A stretch of 64,000 nt of DNA from Struthidea cinerea. Taxonomy: Eukaryota; Chordata; Aves; Passeriformes; Corcoracidae. Under the pieces are notes generated by a model that saw only the letters and a program-made list of their open reading frames with translations, searched no databases and was not told where the DNA came from. Shown here piece by piece: positions 37,421 to 50,150 of this stretch. The position numbers and the translations under genes were made by a program. The stretch is taken from contig VZTI01001048.1 in NCBI GenBank assembly GCA_013397865.1, forward strand, positions 7,254,474 to 7,318,473. Reading direction: 5' to 3'. Position 1 is the stretch's first letter; every line of letters begins with the position of its first letter.

Positions 37421-37467
37421 ATTTGTTTGGGTTTTGTTTGGTTACTTTTGTTTGTTTGTTTTTTCTG
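37421..37467. repeat. G/T-rich tract (TTTG/TTTGG words)
   Basis: A stretch of TTTGTTTGGG and TTTGTTTGTTTG words is made of G and T except for one AC. It is the same kind of sequence as the A/C tract at 25654-25804, read on the opposite strand. It is probably simple-sequence expansion. Confidence 0.8.
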
Positions 37468-40400
37468 GAATCATGTTCTCTGAGTCAGTTCTGGACAGAA
37501 GATACAACTTTCACATTCCTTCAGGGCTGAAATGGAAGTCTTGGAAGACCAAAAGTCCTAGAGCCAAAGTCTTAGACCATTCAATTGGACTGTTTTCCAT
37601 GAATTTCCATTCATTTTCCATTAAATACTTTCTCCTGTTAAACCAAAATTTAAATTCTCTACATTTCGGGAACATGACCCCTTCAAGGTGGCAAGGTCTG
37701 TGGCTTCGTACTTCAACAACTGTAATTTCTGTAAGGTTCACAGCTTTTTCCAAAAGGTCATCTTACTGAAACTCAGCACCATGTTAAACCACAATGGAAA
37801 GTAACAAAGTTCCTGGTCTGATAACATCACCTTTTTTTTTCCTCCTAAAGTTTCAGTCATAACATATTTCTGTTCCTGCACCCGATTTCCTTAAAGAATT
37901 AAAGATGGCAATTTTGTGGTTCAAGCCTCAACCTCTGGTTGTTTGATGGCAATCAGAGGTCAATTCATTTTAAACTGCTTGATCATGTCATTTTACTTGA
38001 CCATTTTTGCCTTAATTGCAGATCACATTGGCTGTAGCACAGTATTCTATAAATACTTGAACAATCTGTTCAATAGAGTGATAAAGCTAAGCAATTTAAA
38101 AAATAAGTTGAGCTATGTCACCTTCTTGTCAACTAAGCTACTAATTTAACTATATGTAGAACTTATATAATGAACTGCTATGCTGAGCACTGGGTAGAAT
38201 TTCTAGTTATTGGCTTTCAGTGCTCATTAAGGTGAGAGATGACAGGACTGGCCACGTGCTCCTCTACAGCTGGATATCACTGAGCTTATAACTAACCTGG
38301 CTAGAACAGAATTAAAAACACTTATCAGCATTTAAGGAATGGAGTATTTCAGCAGTAGGCTAGTCCTGCTTGCCCAAGCCCTCATATTTTACTGTTCCTA
38401 CTGTGGGTGATAGTAGAGCTTTAATTATTACAAACATTTCTATATACATTTGCTAAAATTGTTTCCTCTGCCCCAGCTCTGTCCAGGCCATGATCTCCTT
38501 AAATCTTCTTGCTGATCTTATCTCACCCTCATCCTTACATTCCAGGTTCTGGCGGCCACTTCTACCTCCTCCACCACACCCTCATATCCTTGTTACAAAG
38601 GTTATTTTTGAAGGACCTAAACTGTCTTCAACTGCCCTTTCCCATCTGCCACTCTCAGTCATGAGCTGTCAGAGGAAAGGTTTCTCTTCAAACCTGAATT
38701 CCCATTGGTGATACAAATGGACCACAGGGAAGCATATGGCATCTCTGAATCCAGGAACCCTGGGAGGCAGTTTCTAGCAGTTAGCAGGTGGTTGGAAAAT
38801 CACTTTGATAGCAATTCAGTACTCTGCTTCAAAAACATCTTTCTTAGGATCCCTTCCTGGAAACACTGCTGTAGCAGGTAACTCCTGAAAAACAAAACCA
38901 ACCCTTTTCAACTTGGGAAAATGCTGATTTAGACATCAGAGAGACAAAAACATCACATCATTATGAAACACATACTCACAGAGAGAAATGTGCAATGTCA
39001 ACTATATGTCCAGTAACATTCACTGGACAGGTCATGGAAAATCATGATTTCACAATTCAAAGTGAACAAATAGCTCCAGAACACCGTCTCCAGTAGATTT
39101 GTGTCTTGGAGTCTTAACTATGAAATCTATGGAGACACAAGGCCCATCCAAGGCTATTCAGAAGGACTTCCCACAGTGTAAATGCTCTGCTGTACAATAA
39201 ATTATGAATACCATCTAAAATTTTTCTCTCCAGTGAGGACTATTAGACTCTACCTGTCTGAATACCTGGAGCTCATAGGAAATGAATACCCTAAAGCCAG
39301 TATCCATCTGCTGGTTTTAGAACCCCAGTTTCATGGGTATTTAAGCATGGGAAAGACTCACAGAACTAAACAGGCTGTGTGACTGTACATGTCTTGTTTC
39401 TATAAGAAACTAGATTAAAAGATGGCCAGTTTTAATTTAGCTTGACTACACTACAAAAGAAAAGTCTTAATATACAAATGTATTATTTGATAGAAGTCAT
39501 TGTTCCCTTCTGAAGAGCTGTCCTTGTTGAGTTCTGCTTGCTCAGGGAAATGACATGGCTTAAGTGTTGATGTATACTTCATTTTTAGGGCATTTTATTG
39601 TTAAGAGAATACTCGCATGTGTTAAAAGGTACTTCTCACATGTCTTTCAAGTGTCTGTATCAGGGCTGATGAACCATTTATTTGCTGAGCACAGAACAGA
39701 CCTTCTCAAAGCATTTGGCAGGCCACACTAGCACACCTCCTAACGGTAACCCAAACTAACATGAAAAGAGAAATATGACAACACAGAGCACGAGAAACAA
39801 AGCCAGGGACTGCTGCAAGCCCAAAGGCTTCAAGTTATCCAATACAATTCTATCAACAAACAAACAAGAAGAACAAAAAAAAAGAGATGAAACAAACTTC
39901 TCAGGCCTTGTTCTCATAGATTTTCCTCTAAAAGGATTCCCCATCACTGGCCATACTAAACAGCACCTTTCAACCAGGGATTTACAGTGCAGGAGCCACA
40001 GCCTGCAGAAAGTCTGTAGGAGTCAAAGTATGCAGGCTTATAACCTCTATTGAAATCTTACCATCAATTAAATCAGTGCAAATTATGGACCAGGACATAT
40101 TTAAGAGTCTAAGCCTTTCTGCCTTCTGTTTCCTTAGTAATACAGGTCAAAATTGGTATTGTATAAGAATGAACACCTTAAGGATTTAACAATCGTCTTG
40201 GAACACTTTGAAAATCTTGAAAAAAAATCCACATGACAATAGAAATAAGAGAACTTACTGGTTGGAGTTTTAGCTCTAAAATTGCAGACTTCTTCCTAAG
40301 ACACAGCTGTGAACTTTTCTATCAAAGGCAGTTAGGAACTCCCCTTCAGTTTCCACTTTCCATTTTAAAAGACTTTTTTGCCTCGACTTAGGGACATTCT

Positions 40401-43400
40401 TACAAGCCTCTTCCTTCATTCATTTTTCAAAGTAAGACATGAAGAAATTGCTGGAGCTAAGGAAGTTCTTCCACTATTTCTTTAGTGCAGGGGGAAAGAA
40501 CTGGTTGCAGCTCACACTTAACTCCCTCCCTCCTACATGTAGTTTCCTTCCTGCTCTCGACTATCTGCCAGGTTTTCGCAGAATTCCCAATATTTCTGGA
40601 AAACGAACATTTTAAAAGGCCAAGTCACCCCACAGCCAACAGAGCAGTCGTACACACATGTCCTGCAGGGGAACAAAGCCTATATTTAATAGGACTTTCT
40701 CACACATCCTCCACCTCTGTGTCCCTACCAGCAGAGGGTTTTCCTCCAGTATGGGGTGCACATGCAGCCAAGAGAGCATGAGCTTGCATACACAATCTGG
40801 CCTGGGTTCCCTGGCTCAGTGCAGAGCTGCCACAGCCCACCCTTTCCAAGACAAGAACCTTTTCCTGCTGCCAGTAACTTAAAAAGTCATGTCATTCAAA
40901 TAGTTTAAATCTGTCCTGAGAAATCAGAGTCACATCACATGCCTGATGGGAGCTGTTAAGCCTGCACAAAATAGAATTTTTTTGTTCCCTCCTTCTCAAA
41001 CAACAACAACAAAAAATATCCCAGGAAATTACACTAAGACTATTGAGAGGTTGTGATTTATTTTATAAAAGTTAAGCACTTACAAGATAGGAAATACTAA
41101 AATTAGGTGATCCATATGACTTCAAATCTGTTTTCTTTTTAAGTATAACATAAACTGTCTTTAATTATATTATTACTTTTCTCCACACAAGCCCTGCATC
41201 ATGCAGTATATGGGGGGCACCAGAACTCGGGGACAGAGGCAGCAATTCCAAGAATACCTTTTCAGCTCTCCGTTTCAGTTTCTGCTTCTGACGCATTTAC
41301 TTCAAGGAATGCTAAATTGCTTTGACATCTATTGCCAGAGTATATGTGTGCCTCAAAATTACTAATGGTGTTTCTCCACAGGGAGATGGACAATACCATT
41401 TTTCCCATTTTGCCAGGCAGCAAAGTCCCTGAGTAAGTCTGGGGCATAAGTTAAAGCCTCTTGTCTCCTGGCCACATGCTCCAGCTTCCAGATCTGCATA
41501 TGTAATTACTGCCTGATCAACTTGATCCACCACTGTAAAAGCATTGGAATTCTGCTATTCAGTCCATGCTGAGCAGAAGGATTTTTGATTGAGTTTTCTT
41601 GCATATTATTTATTCTCATGTTTTAGCCATGCCTTTTCTCTTCTTGCAGTCACAAGTGATATTGTTAGCTTTCAAATGTTAGAGCTACTAAGGCAAGGAT
41701 AACTGCTTTCTAGGTAACTACCTGATATTGTGCCTTAGTTTGTGTCCAGAAAACAGTTCATGATGCAGTTCAGGAGAAGGGGGGTGGGGTGAAATCCCAT
41801 AGGGAAAAAAAAAATTATTACATGATCAGGGAGCTAAAAAAATCACATATGTGCCAGGCAACATCAACAAAGTACAGTTTGAAAGAGTAGCTTAAAATTC
41901 CAGCATTTTCTAAAAGTTGAGTGTTTACATGCAGTGGTCTTACAGGACCCCGCTGTGTGCTCAGAGTCCTACAGATTCTTCCATTAAAGCAGTTTTAAAG
42001 GTAAGTTGTTTCTAGGAAAGCAGTACAAAATAACATAATCTTATTGTTCGCTATTTTCTTCTGACTTCCCTTATCTCATTTTTTTCAAAATGGCAATCCA
42101 TCCCACAGAAGATACTCTTTTTCTACCTTGGATCCTTTTCACATGACTGAAATTTCTATTACAGCTTCAACTCTGAATTTGCAAAGAAGGAAGGAACAGG
42201 ATGTGAAAGTTGCAGCAAGAGAAGCAATTTATGTGCCACGAATATTAGCTTTTCTACACTGTCGCAGGGAGTGTGATAAGAAGTAGGCACCCATGTACTG
42301 TGTGCACAGAATGAAACCTTTCCTTAGCAAACAGAAACTGAAATGTTTGCCCAAAGGATCAAAGATTCACACTGCAAAAGACTAATATTAGAGGGCAAGA
42401 TAACCAATTAGTGTTTCCAGACCAGGTGCAGAACTGAGTATTATATTTAACTCAGCTACAAATTCCATCCTTTGCCCTCTATAAACTCCCACGGCAACAC
42501 AGACTGTGAATATGGGACAAGTGAGCAATTTCTAACAAGATCTATCTATGGAACCATAGGCAAATCCAGATACAATTCATCGTCAAAGAATTTGCCATTA
42601 ATATAGGAACCATGTTTCTATTCTAATGCCTTATCACTTTTTAGTATGCTTAAATGCAGCTAAGAGAAAGTCAAACTGTGAACCCTTAACAGTGATTTCT
42701 GATCACTCAGCCTGAGATATTCTTTGAAGAATAAAGTACTAATCAAAGTCAGGTTTGGCTTTGTGACTCGATCCTGTACATAGTAAGCTGGAAGGTAAGG
42801 TACTGTAATGTCTTAGAATACCACCACAGATTGTTTCCATCCCTTCCAGGATTTCCAGGCTCATCCTATCATCTACTCTTGCTAACTACATTCAGTGAAG
42901 GGTTATGTAATAAATATGGTAACATCTGGAAGCCTACAACATTCAGCACTGTTTAGTTAACATTTAAAAGTGTGGGCTGTGTAGAATTCAGGTGGGAGAG
43001 CACTGATCCATCACCAAGGATATCAGTATTAAGGAAATGGAGAGGGCTGTGTGGACACTGACAACTTTCCAGCATATCATTATTGTCATCATCATAAATG
43101 ATAACTGTTACTTCCTACTTAATTTCCACTCTTCGGAGTACATCCATCCCCTTCGGTTGGCTTCTCATTCCCTTTTTTTTCCCCACTTTTCTCCTTTCCA
43201 GGAAAGGAAAGGTGCACAGTTGGCCTAACTCACAGATGCCGTCCCCTCTCTAATAATGCCCCTTACATTAGTGCCAAGCAGTCAAGCTTTTCTAAAGCAC
43301 TGAAGTAATTCCACAATGCTCTCACTGCTGTGGAAACTGCTGAGCAAAACCCTCACACAATGGGTCTCCCTGGCATTATTTAACCCTGTTGGTGATGATA

Positions 43401-44749
43401 AAGTCTCATAAATCTAGGTAAATCTTTAATTATACCTCAGGAGCACTCTGATATTATAACTATGAAGTAGTAATAAAGAATATGCTGACAACTACCTCCA
43501 GTAAGTCTACACTTTATTGAATAGGGGGAATTGCTTCTAGGGTTAATCTGGAGTAGCATCATGGGTTCTTGCTGCTATTTTTGGTTTGCCTCTGCTAAGC
43601 CAATTTTTATGGGTTAGCATATATGCATAGAGCACACAACACCTGCACTTCTCCTTATTTTTGGCAAGTATTTATCTCCTCTAGCTTTTTCCTTTTCTCT
43701 GGAACATTTAGAGTCCTTGGTATTGGAAAGCCATTTTGGTTCTGGTAAAAATAAAGACCTAACTACATTTTTGCTCTTTGTGGCTCTTTCCACTGGCAGT
43801 TCTTTTTCACTCCAACTCTGGTTGAAAATTAGCAAAGGTAGACCTCTTACTGTGGCTTTGGGGCTCTGGTGATATTGGCAGAAAATCAGAACACGTCTGA
43901 CTGTAGGATATATCTTTGCTTTTAAATGTCAGTGCTACATTTGCATGTATTTTCTACTAGTTTATGCAAGTTATTTATATCTTAAAGCAAAGCGTACATT
44001 TTAACTTGTGTGAATAATACTGAAAGAATAGCACGTTCTTTTACTTTGCTAATTAAATCATCTTGAAAAATGGTCTAGGTGGTAAGTGACAGGATTAACG
44101 AGGGCACTTTGCAGGATTTTGATGTTTTCTTGATTAGATCGGGAGTATTTTATATAGAAGCAGTATTTGATGAAGTGGTTTCAGCAATGTGAATGAATGC
44201 ACGGCCCCAGTTTATCTCAGGATCTTCATAAAGAAGCCATCTTAGCTGTCAAGGAAGCCCAGCCAAGAGTGAAAATGACCTTAGCTCACAGCTAAGCAAA
44301 AGGTCAGCTGAAAAGACTAGTGAGAAACATTATTCTTAGTTCTGATCCTTTGGGTTAGCCACTGTTATTCCCAACAAATGTAAGGCATGGCACTGAACTT
44401 TAATAGGTCAATATTACAGGAATATTAGGTCCAAACCCCACAAAATTATTTTCACTTTTATTTTTTTTCTGCAAGAAATACTGACTTTTCTATTTTTAAA
44501 AAAGAGCTTGCTGAAGAGATTATGTGAAAGGGGACTACATTTTAAATAGTCGCATGTCAAGGCGACTTTTTTGAAATAGGAAGAGAGATGGTCCAAATAC
44601 TTCTGTTGGCAACAGCCTCAAAACCTCTTAGCCTCTTCCAAATGTGATTCCTAAACCTTTCTATTTTTAAGCTGGAAGAAATAATAAAACTGTCAAAATG
44701 TTTACATGTAGTGCCTAACACCTGAGGTCTCAGACTGCTCTGTCAATAT
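37468..44749. other. Noncoding stretch, mostly unique
   Basis: No gene is recognised. Open frames reach 98 codons at most and carry no domain features. Short A/C tracts appear near 38890 and 41000. About 38460-38700 is pyrimidine-rich. A G-rich word near 41779-41790 has only three good runs. The remainder is AT-rich unique sequence with scattered TAAT words. Confidence 0.6.
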
Positions 44750-44932
44750 CCTATTAATTGCATTATAAATTTTATAGAGCTGGAAAGTATAAAAATTCCC
44801 ATTTTACAGATGGGGAAATGGGAATATTAAGAATTCATGCACTCAGTCACACAGGAACTAGCAAGAAAGAGGGCTAGAATGAAGATCTCCAATTGCCCAA
44901 CAGCAGAGCTCATTAGACAGGAGTCGAGCAAA
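44750..44932 (-). mobile_element. MIR-like amniote SINE, antisense
   Basis: Read on plus, CCCATTTTACAGATGGGGAA leads to CAGTCACACAGGAACTAGCA, then AGGGCTAGAATGAAGATCTCC and AGCAGAGCTCATTAGAC. This is the order of a reverse-strand MIR-family SINE: the CATCTGTAAAATGGG tail, the GTGTGAC core, the CCCGGCTCTGCC region, then the edge of the tRNA-like head. It is strongly decayed, as expected for an element older than birds. SINEs of this kind are dispersed by LINE machinery and carry no coding capacity. Confidence 0.75.
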
Positions 44933-46445
44933 GAAAAATATTGCATTTGTCCCTGTGATTTCAGTCTTCTAGATATGAAATAGTTTGGTACTAACACAAT
45001 AGCAACACATTTCCACGGATTGCTCCAGGAGGACAGCAATTTGGAGCAAGTTACAGTAACTCTCTGGCCAAAAGCAACACAAATAGACTTTTACAAAAAT
45101 AAATTGCAAAATAACAAATGGTAACAAATATTTTTTTTCATTGAAATATTAAAAAGGAAAGCAAATAAAAGCCAGGGAGGATTATCAAAGAGCTACCCTA
45201 TCTTCATAAAAATTCAGTGTTGGTAAATGCAGTAGCCGGGATTTAGTTTGCATATGTTATATTAATCCTGGTCATACTTAAAATGGAATATGGAGGGTAT
45301 AAAGAGATCACATCCAAAGCACTCTCCTTGAGATTTTTAAAATGACAAAGAAAATCCAAAATCACCCACAGAGAAGTAACTGAGAAAAGTGGTATCCACT
45401 GATTCTAACCGGTGTGACAGATGTCATTCAGGAATTGAATTTGATTTGGTTTTATTTGCAAGATGACATGTATCACGTACATTGCAGCAGGATTTATCCC
45501 ATACTCTGGTCAGGTTTCTCCCCATTCACACTCTCACCACAGCCACCTCTTAGTCTGTGCATATGCCTTGCAGAGAAATCAATTCCAGTTATGCAAAAAC
45601 CCTTAGTCTCTAAAAAACAAATATATTGCAGTATCTAAATCTCAAAGCACCTTGCAAAAATTCACAAAATGAGGCTCAGAAACCCCTCCAGAAAGTACTT
45701 TCTCCATAAATGTTTTCAAACACTTTTTTTTTTTCCTATCACTTCCTCACGGAAAGAGAACAGTTTCTCTGGGAAAACACTCTTTTGGCAAAACATGAAA
45801 TCAGAATTTTGTGTTTTCAAAAGAAATTGCAGAAAAATTAATCACCCCAAAAGGAAAATCTCAAATGGAAAAAAACAACCATAACCAAAACCTCCCTCCA
45901 TTGGAAAATCATTTATACATACTTAAACCAAAGCAAACTCCACACATTATTTACCTAAATAAGTGGATAGAGCATCAGTAGCCAATATCCTGTCAGCTAA
46001 AGTTCTTTTTAAACTTATTTCCTTACTTCCTGTGTGATTTCACTTTGTTTTTATTCCCTTCCTAACTATAGTTCTGGGAATAGTTTATTGATTATGAGTC
46101 ATTGCTTGAAATTACACAGATTTGGAAAACCACCACTTTCTGCACTTCTGACAAGTGAATTCAAGCTGTATTAGAGTTTTAGAAAGCTTGAGGAACATTG
46201 TATGTCAAACTTTGGACAGAGAGGCTGCCTCCTGAAGCTTAACTGCCCATAAGTTAGTCAAAAAAATTCAGAGTCCAGTAGACCAGAGGTGTAAAGAACG
46301 TTTTGTTGCTTCTTTTTATCTTGCTGTATTTTTTTTCAACAATATCTGAACTCACACTATCAGGCAGGCTCTTCAATCCTACATTTTTTTTTTTTAATAT
46401 ATTTACTAATATATCGTTTTTCCCAGGGCAGTTTTGAACAATTTA
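44933..46445. other. Noncoding unique stretch
   Basis: No gene or clear repeat is recognised. Small T-rich and A-rich runs occur (45121-45140, 45725-45735, 46383-46396). The frames at 45414-45638 and 45669-45884 are short and featureless. Confidence 0.6.
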
Positions 46446-46545
46446 CATCCGGCTCCATGTTGGATGAATTGCAGCTTAGCACAAACACTGCTTGTGTGAT
46501 CTAGGCTTTGGAAAGTTATTTCCTAACCAGAATAGGAATAAATGA
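46446..46545 (+). mobile_element. Possible MIR-like SINE remnant, sense
   Basis: ATCCGGCTCCATG followed about 45 bases later by GCTTGTGTGATCTAGG and AAGTTATTTCCTAACC parallels the MIR order (CCCGGCTCTGCC, GCTGTGTGACCTTGGG, AAGTTACTTAACCTC). The tail after that point is not recognisable. The match is weak and could be chance. Confidence 0.35.
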
Positions 46546-49500
46546 ATGTCTAACAACTTAGGATACTTTTATTAGCCTGAATCTTTAGCACAGCTAACAA
46601 GGCTCAGTTACAGTCCCTACTCTGCACAGAGCTTCTGCTTGATCACCCACAGATTTAGGGTAGGGCAAAAATCCTTTGCAGAGTTTAGTGGGTTTGGTTT
46701 TCCACTTCCCTCTGTTATAACACAGACTGCCCACATCTGATGGGAGGATAAAGGTTTTAACACCGGTGTTATTGTAGGTATTAAATTCTCACAGAAGTTT
46801 GATCGGTGTCTCCTGCCTACATTCCCAGGATTACTGCAAATCCCAGGTCTTGTACCAGGACAGAATTTCCCCCAGTGAAATAACAAGGAATTTGGGGCTA
46901 GCAGAAGCTACTCTTTTCTGTACTGTGAGGGCTGACTTCTTCCATAGCACTGTTTGCCTTTTTTACCTACAATGTTCTTCCCTGTAAATTTCCACATTTC
47001 AAAACTCTGGCTTTATTCTGATAGTAAAGGCTTTATTATTGTATTAGAGGTATGTTTACAAAGTAGGTGTGTATTTATTTGTCAGCAAGTACGTTGTGGT
47101 TTTGGAGGTGAGGAGGTGCATAGAGGGGACATTGCTTAGTCCCTCCCAGTTCAACCTTTCCATGGACAGATCCAGAGGATTCCCACTAGCAGATCATCTG
47201 CCCCACCTCACACACAACACCATCATCACCAAGTGCCTCTATGGGCACCAGGAATCCCTTATCACACACAGATCCCCAACTAAAAGTGGAGAAAGCCTTC
47301 CCCAGCCTGCCAGCACAATAAATAGCTAATCCTCCAAGTTAACCAGCAATTACAGTTGAGCTAGATAAACTACAAGCATACTGGTGTAACAAAGCAAGCA
47401 CAGTTTTTCCTCCTTGAACTCTCACATTTTAGGAAGCTCAATACCTAAAGTTAGCCTGTGTTTGCTGTTTGGAAGTGAAGCCCCATTCTTCTGAGTCACA
47501 TACTGACAGGTTGTCACCTTTCAACTGCTTTCCAATCCACCAGACCAGAGCTTTCAAAGAAAACATTTTGTATGAGTATGTGTGCTAAGCACACATTCCT
47601 GAAACTCCAAATGGATCTAGTGATCCAAAAGCACAGGTATGCCAGATTTTGGGCAGTTAGTTGAAAGATGTGCCTATTTTTTTGCCCTGAGCTCTCAGAT
47701 TTGTTCAGTGTCTGTGATTTAAATACAAGATCAAGATAGATGCATGGGAAAGAACTATTAATGCAGTGTTTAAAAAAGATTTTATCTATTACATTGAAAG
47801 TTAAAATTGAAAGTTAAATTAAAAGCAACAATGCCAATGATAAAAAAATATGTTGATAGAAATGTTAAATAGGACAATTTTACTGTAGGCAAGTGGTTTC
47901 CAACTTCAATTGAATTCCTAATTAAAGCCATGACTGCTATTTATTGTGCAATATGCTTATTTGGTGCTGCAGCATCTGCTGCTTGAAAGCGGCATTCACC
48001 CTCCTCTCCTGGGTTAATTTAAGTTCACCCGCCTCCCCTCAGTTCAGCGCTTGCACTGGAGTCTCACAGAATGGGAATTCAGCACATTGCAGAGATTTAG
48101 TACCTATTCTAAAGCCCCAATCTTCTTTAATAAACACATTCTAAATACTAAAAAAGCTTGTTTAAAAGTGGCAGGGACTGCACGCAGAACATCAAGGTGG
48201 CCCCGTGCGTGCCATTTGGGCCGATGTGCCTGGAAGTGTCCACGGTGTGAAGCTCCCTGTTAGGAGAATTGGATGATTAAGGGGAGAAACGTCCCTGTGC
48301 AACCCACAGCTCTCATCCCACAAACGCAGCCACCCTGAAAATAAAAGGCAGGGCAAAGTGCTTCCTTTCTCCCCCTCTTTCCTTCTTCAGCAGCCTCAGG
48401 CACAGTGATTTATCACCAATGTGGCTTCTCTCCTGAGGAATCCTTTTGGAGCAGTACCACAGGATCCAAGCGAAGCCAAGGGCTGCTAGGCTGGTGCTCC
48501 ACAGACACAGGGCAGCATCTTCTCTTTTCTCTGCACTTCTTTTGGAATTTAAATTAACAGACAGAAACAATTGTGGGGTAAAGCTGGGGTCAGCACAGGA
48601 GACTCCTTTGCCCACAGTCCCATATGGAGGGAGGAGGAGGAGGTCACAGGGGGGAGAGCGGTGTGCACAGCGGTCCCTCCAGGCCAGCACGGCATCCTGG
48701 CCCTCACCACATGCCGCAGCTGCTGGACACAGCCTGGCACAGACAGCAGCTCCTCCAGAAGGGCCCTTGGGCAAGTCAGACCCAGTGCCCACCCCAGAGC
48801 AGTGTCCCCAGAGTGGCTGAACACAGACATCCCTGGCTCCTCCAAGACCTGAGGCACTCCGAAAGAGATGGAGAAGATAAACCTCTAAGTATACATGAGC
48901 AAATACTTCTTTTCTGTTCTTGCGGGAATAGAGCAAACATTTGTGCTAAAAAACCAGGAGCTTTGCACTGTCCTCAGAGAGGTACAGCCAGCAGTGTCAG
49001 GCCACAAGCCAATGTGGAAGGAGATGGAGGACAAGGAGAGAGGTTTGGTTAAAGTCTCCCATTAAGAAGCTGCATAGACAACTGGCAAGTCCCACTTCAC
49101 TCACTTCAGGTGGAAGAATCAAGAATCACAAAAAATCAGAATTATGGCTGGAAATATGCCTACATATTTTCCATATAGTCATCTAAAGCAAAGGGGTCCC
49201 TCTGAACCACTTCACACATGCTTAAACATCCCAAGGTTTTGGTTATGCAGAAGAGACTGCTAGCACTGAACTGTCAGCTGGTCAGGGCCATCAGAGAACC
49301 AGGGCTGGAGGGGAATAGAGAAAATGCCAATCCTCTTCTTCCTCTCTCAAGTCATGATCTTTCTCCAGGTGTCTGCACTGCAGCAGAGCCCAGAAGAGCT
49401 GAGCCTTTGCTCCCTGCACAGCACTGCACCACAATTACCCCACCAAGGCAGGAAGGGACAGAGGAAATGCTGAATCAAGGCTCCTCCTGTACAGTCAACA

Positions 49501-50107
49501 CTCTGCATCTCTCTCTGGATGCTAATTCTGGTGGTGAATTTTTCATTTATTTGTTGTTCCAGGTCTTACGTAAAGCATCTTGTTTGCTCACGTGACAGCC
49601 TGGAGGTCCATGTGGCTGCTCTGTCCAGGGCTGGCTGTACTAGGGCCAGCCAGCAAACAGATCAGAAAACTGAAAACCTTTGCACGAAGAGGCTGCTATT
49701 GCCAAGGACTATAGAATATGACTGAAACATTAAGGAATTTTTGGTGACTGTTTGGGGGAGGGAGAGAATTATATGTTAAAACATAAGAATTCTGTTCCAG
49801 CATAGTTTAAATTGCTTCACAATACTGATTAAAATAACAGAACATTATAGCTTGCTTAACTAAACATTATATTTCTAAATCCATTTTCAATTGTTTTCCT
49901 TCAATTTAAACATTTTGAGTAATTTTATTGCTATTCATACCTGCTTGATTTTTTTTTTTATTAGAAATTAAAATGCATATTTTTTATCTGGGTTACAGAG
50001 AGCTGGTACATTTAACTCTTTCAGATCTGTAGACTGAGAACAGGAGAGATATCAATGGCAAAACCACAGTGTCTGTCCATTAGATTAAAATACTTATATT
50101 AAAAGAG
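46546..50107. other. Noncoding stretch with a GC-rich block
   Basis: About 48160-49050 is the longest GC-rich block of the window. It is open in several frames at once: minus 48313-48936 (207 codons) and plus 48446-48820 and 48624-49052. Openness on both strands follows from the scarcity of stop codons in GC-rich sequence. The 207-codon translation has no family resemblance I can see, apart from one hydrophobic run near residue 150. A decayed LTR or other old repeat is possible. The remaining sequence is unique, with a short tandem word (TTGAAAGTTAAA) near 47795. Confidence 0.5.
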
Positions 50108-50150
50108 AGAAGGAAGGAAGGAAGGAAGGAAGGAAGGAAGGAAGGAAGGA
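50108..50150. repeat. GGAA microsatellite
   Basis: Ten or so uninterrupted AAGG/GGAA units lie between AAAAGAGAG and TCTGCAGCC. Such tetranucleotide runs are highly length-variable. GGAA is also the core of ETS-family binding sites, so a run can act as a binding platform in some settings. Confidence 0.97.

Noticed and set aside
48313..48936. 207-codon minus frame as a gene
   Set aside because: No recognised family, no exon structure, and the same block is open on the other strand because it is GC-rich.
49120..49200. Possible antisense CR1 tail (AGAATCAAGAATCACAAAAA then TGGCTGGAA)
   Set aside because: Only a loose likeness to the CR1 tail; no other CR1 landmarks follow in order.
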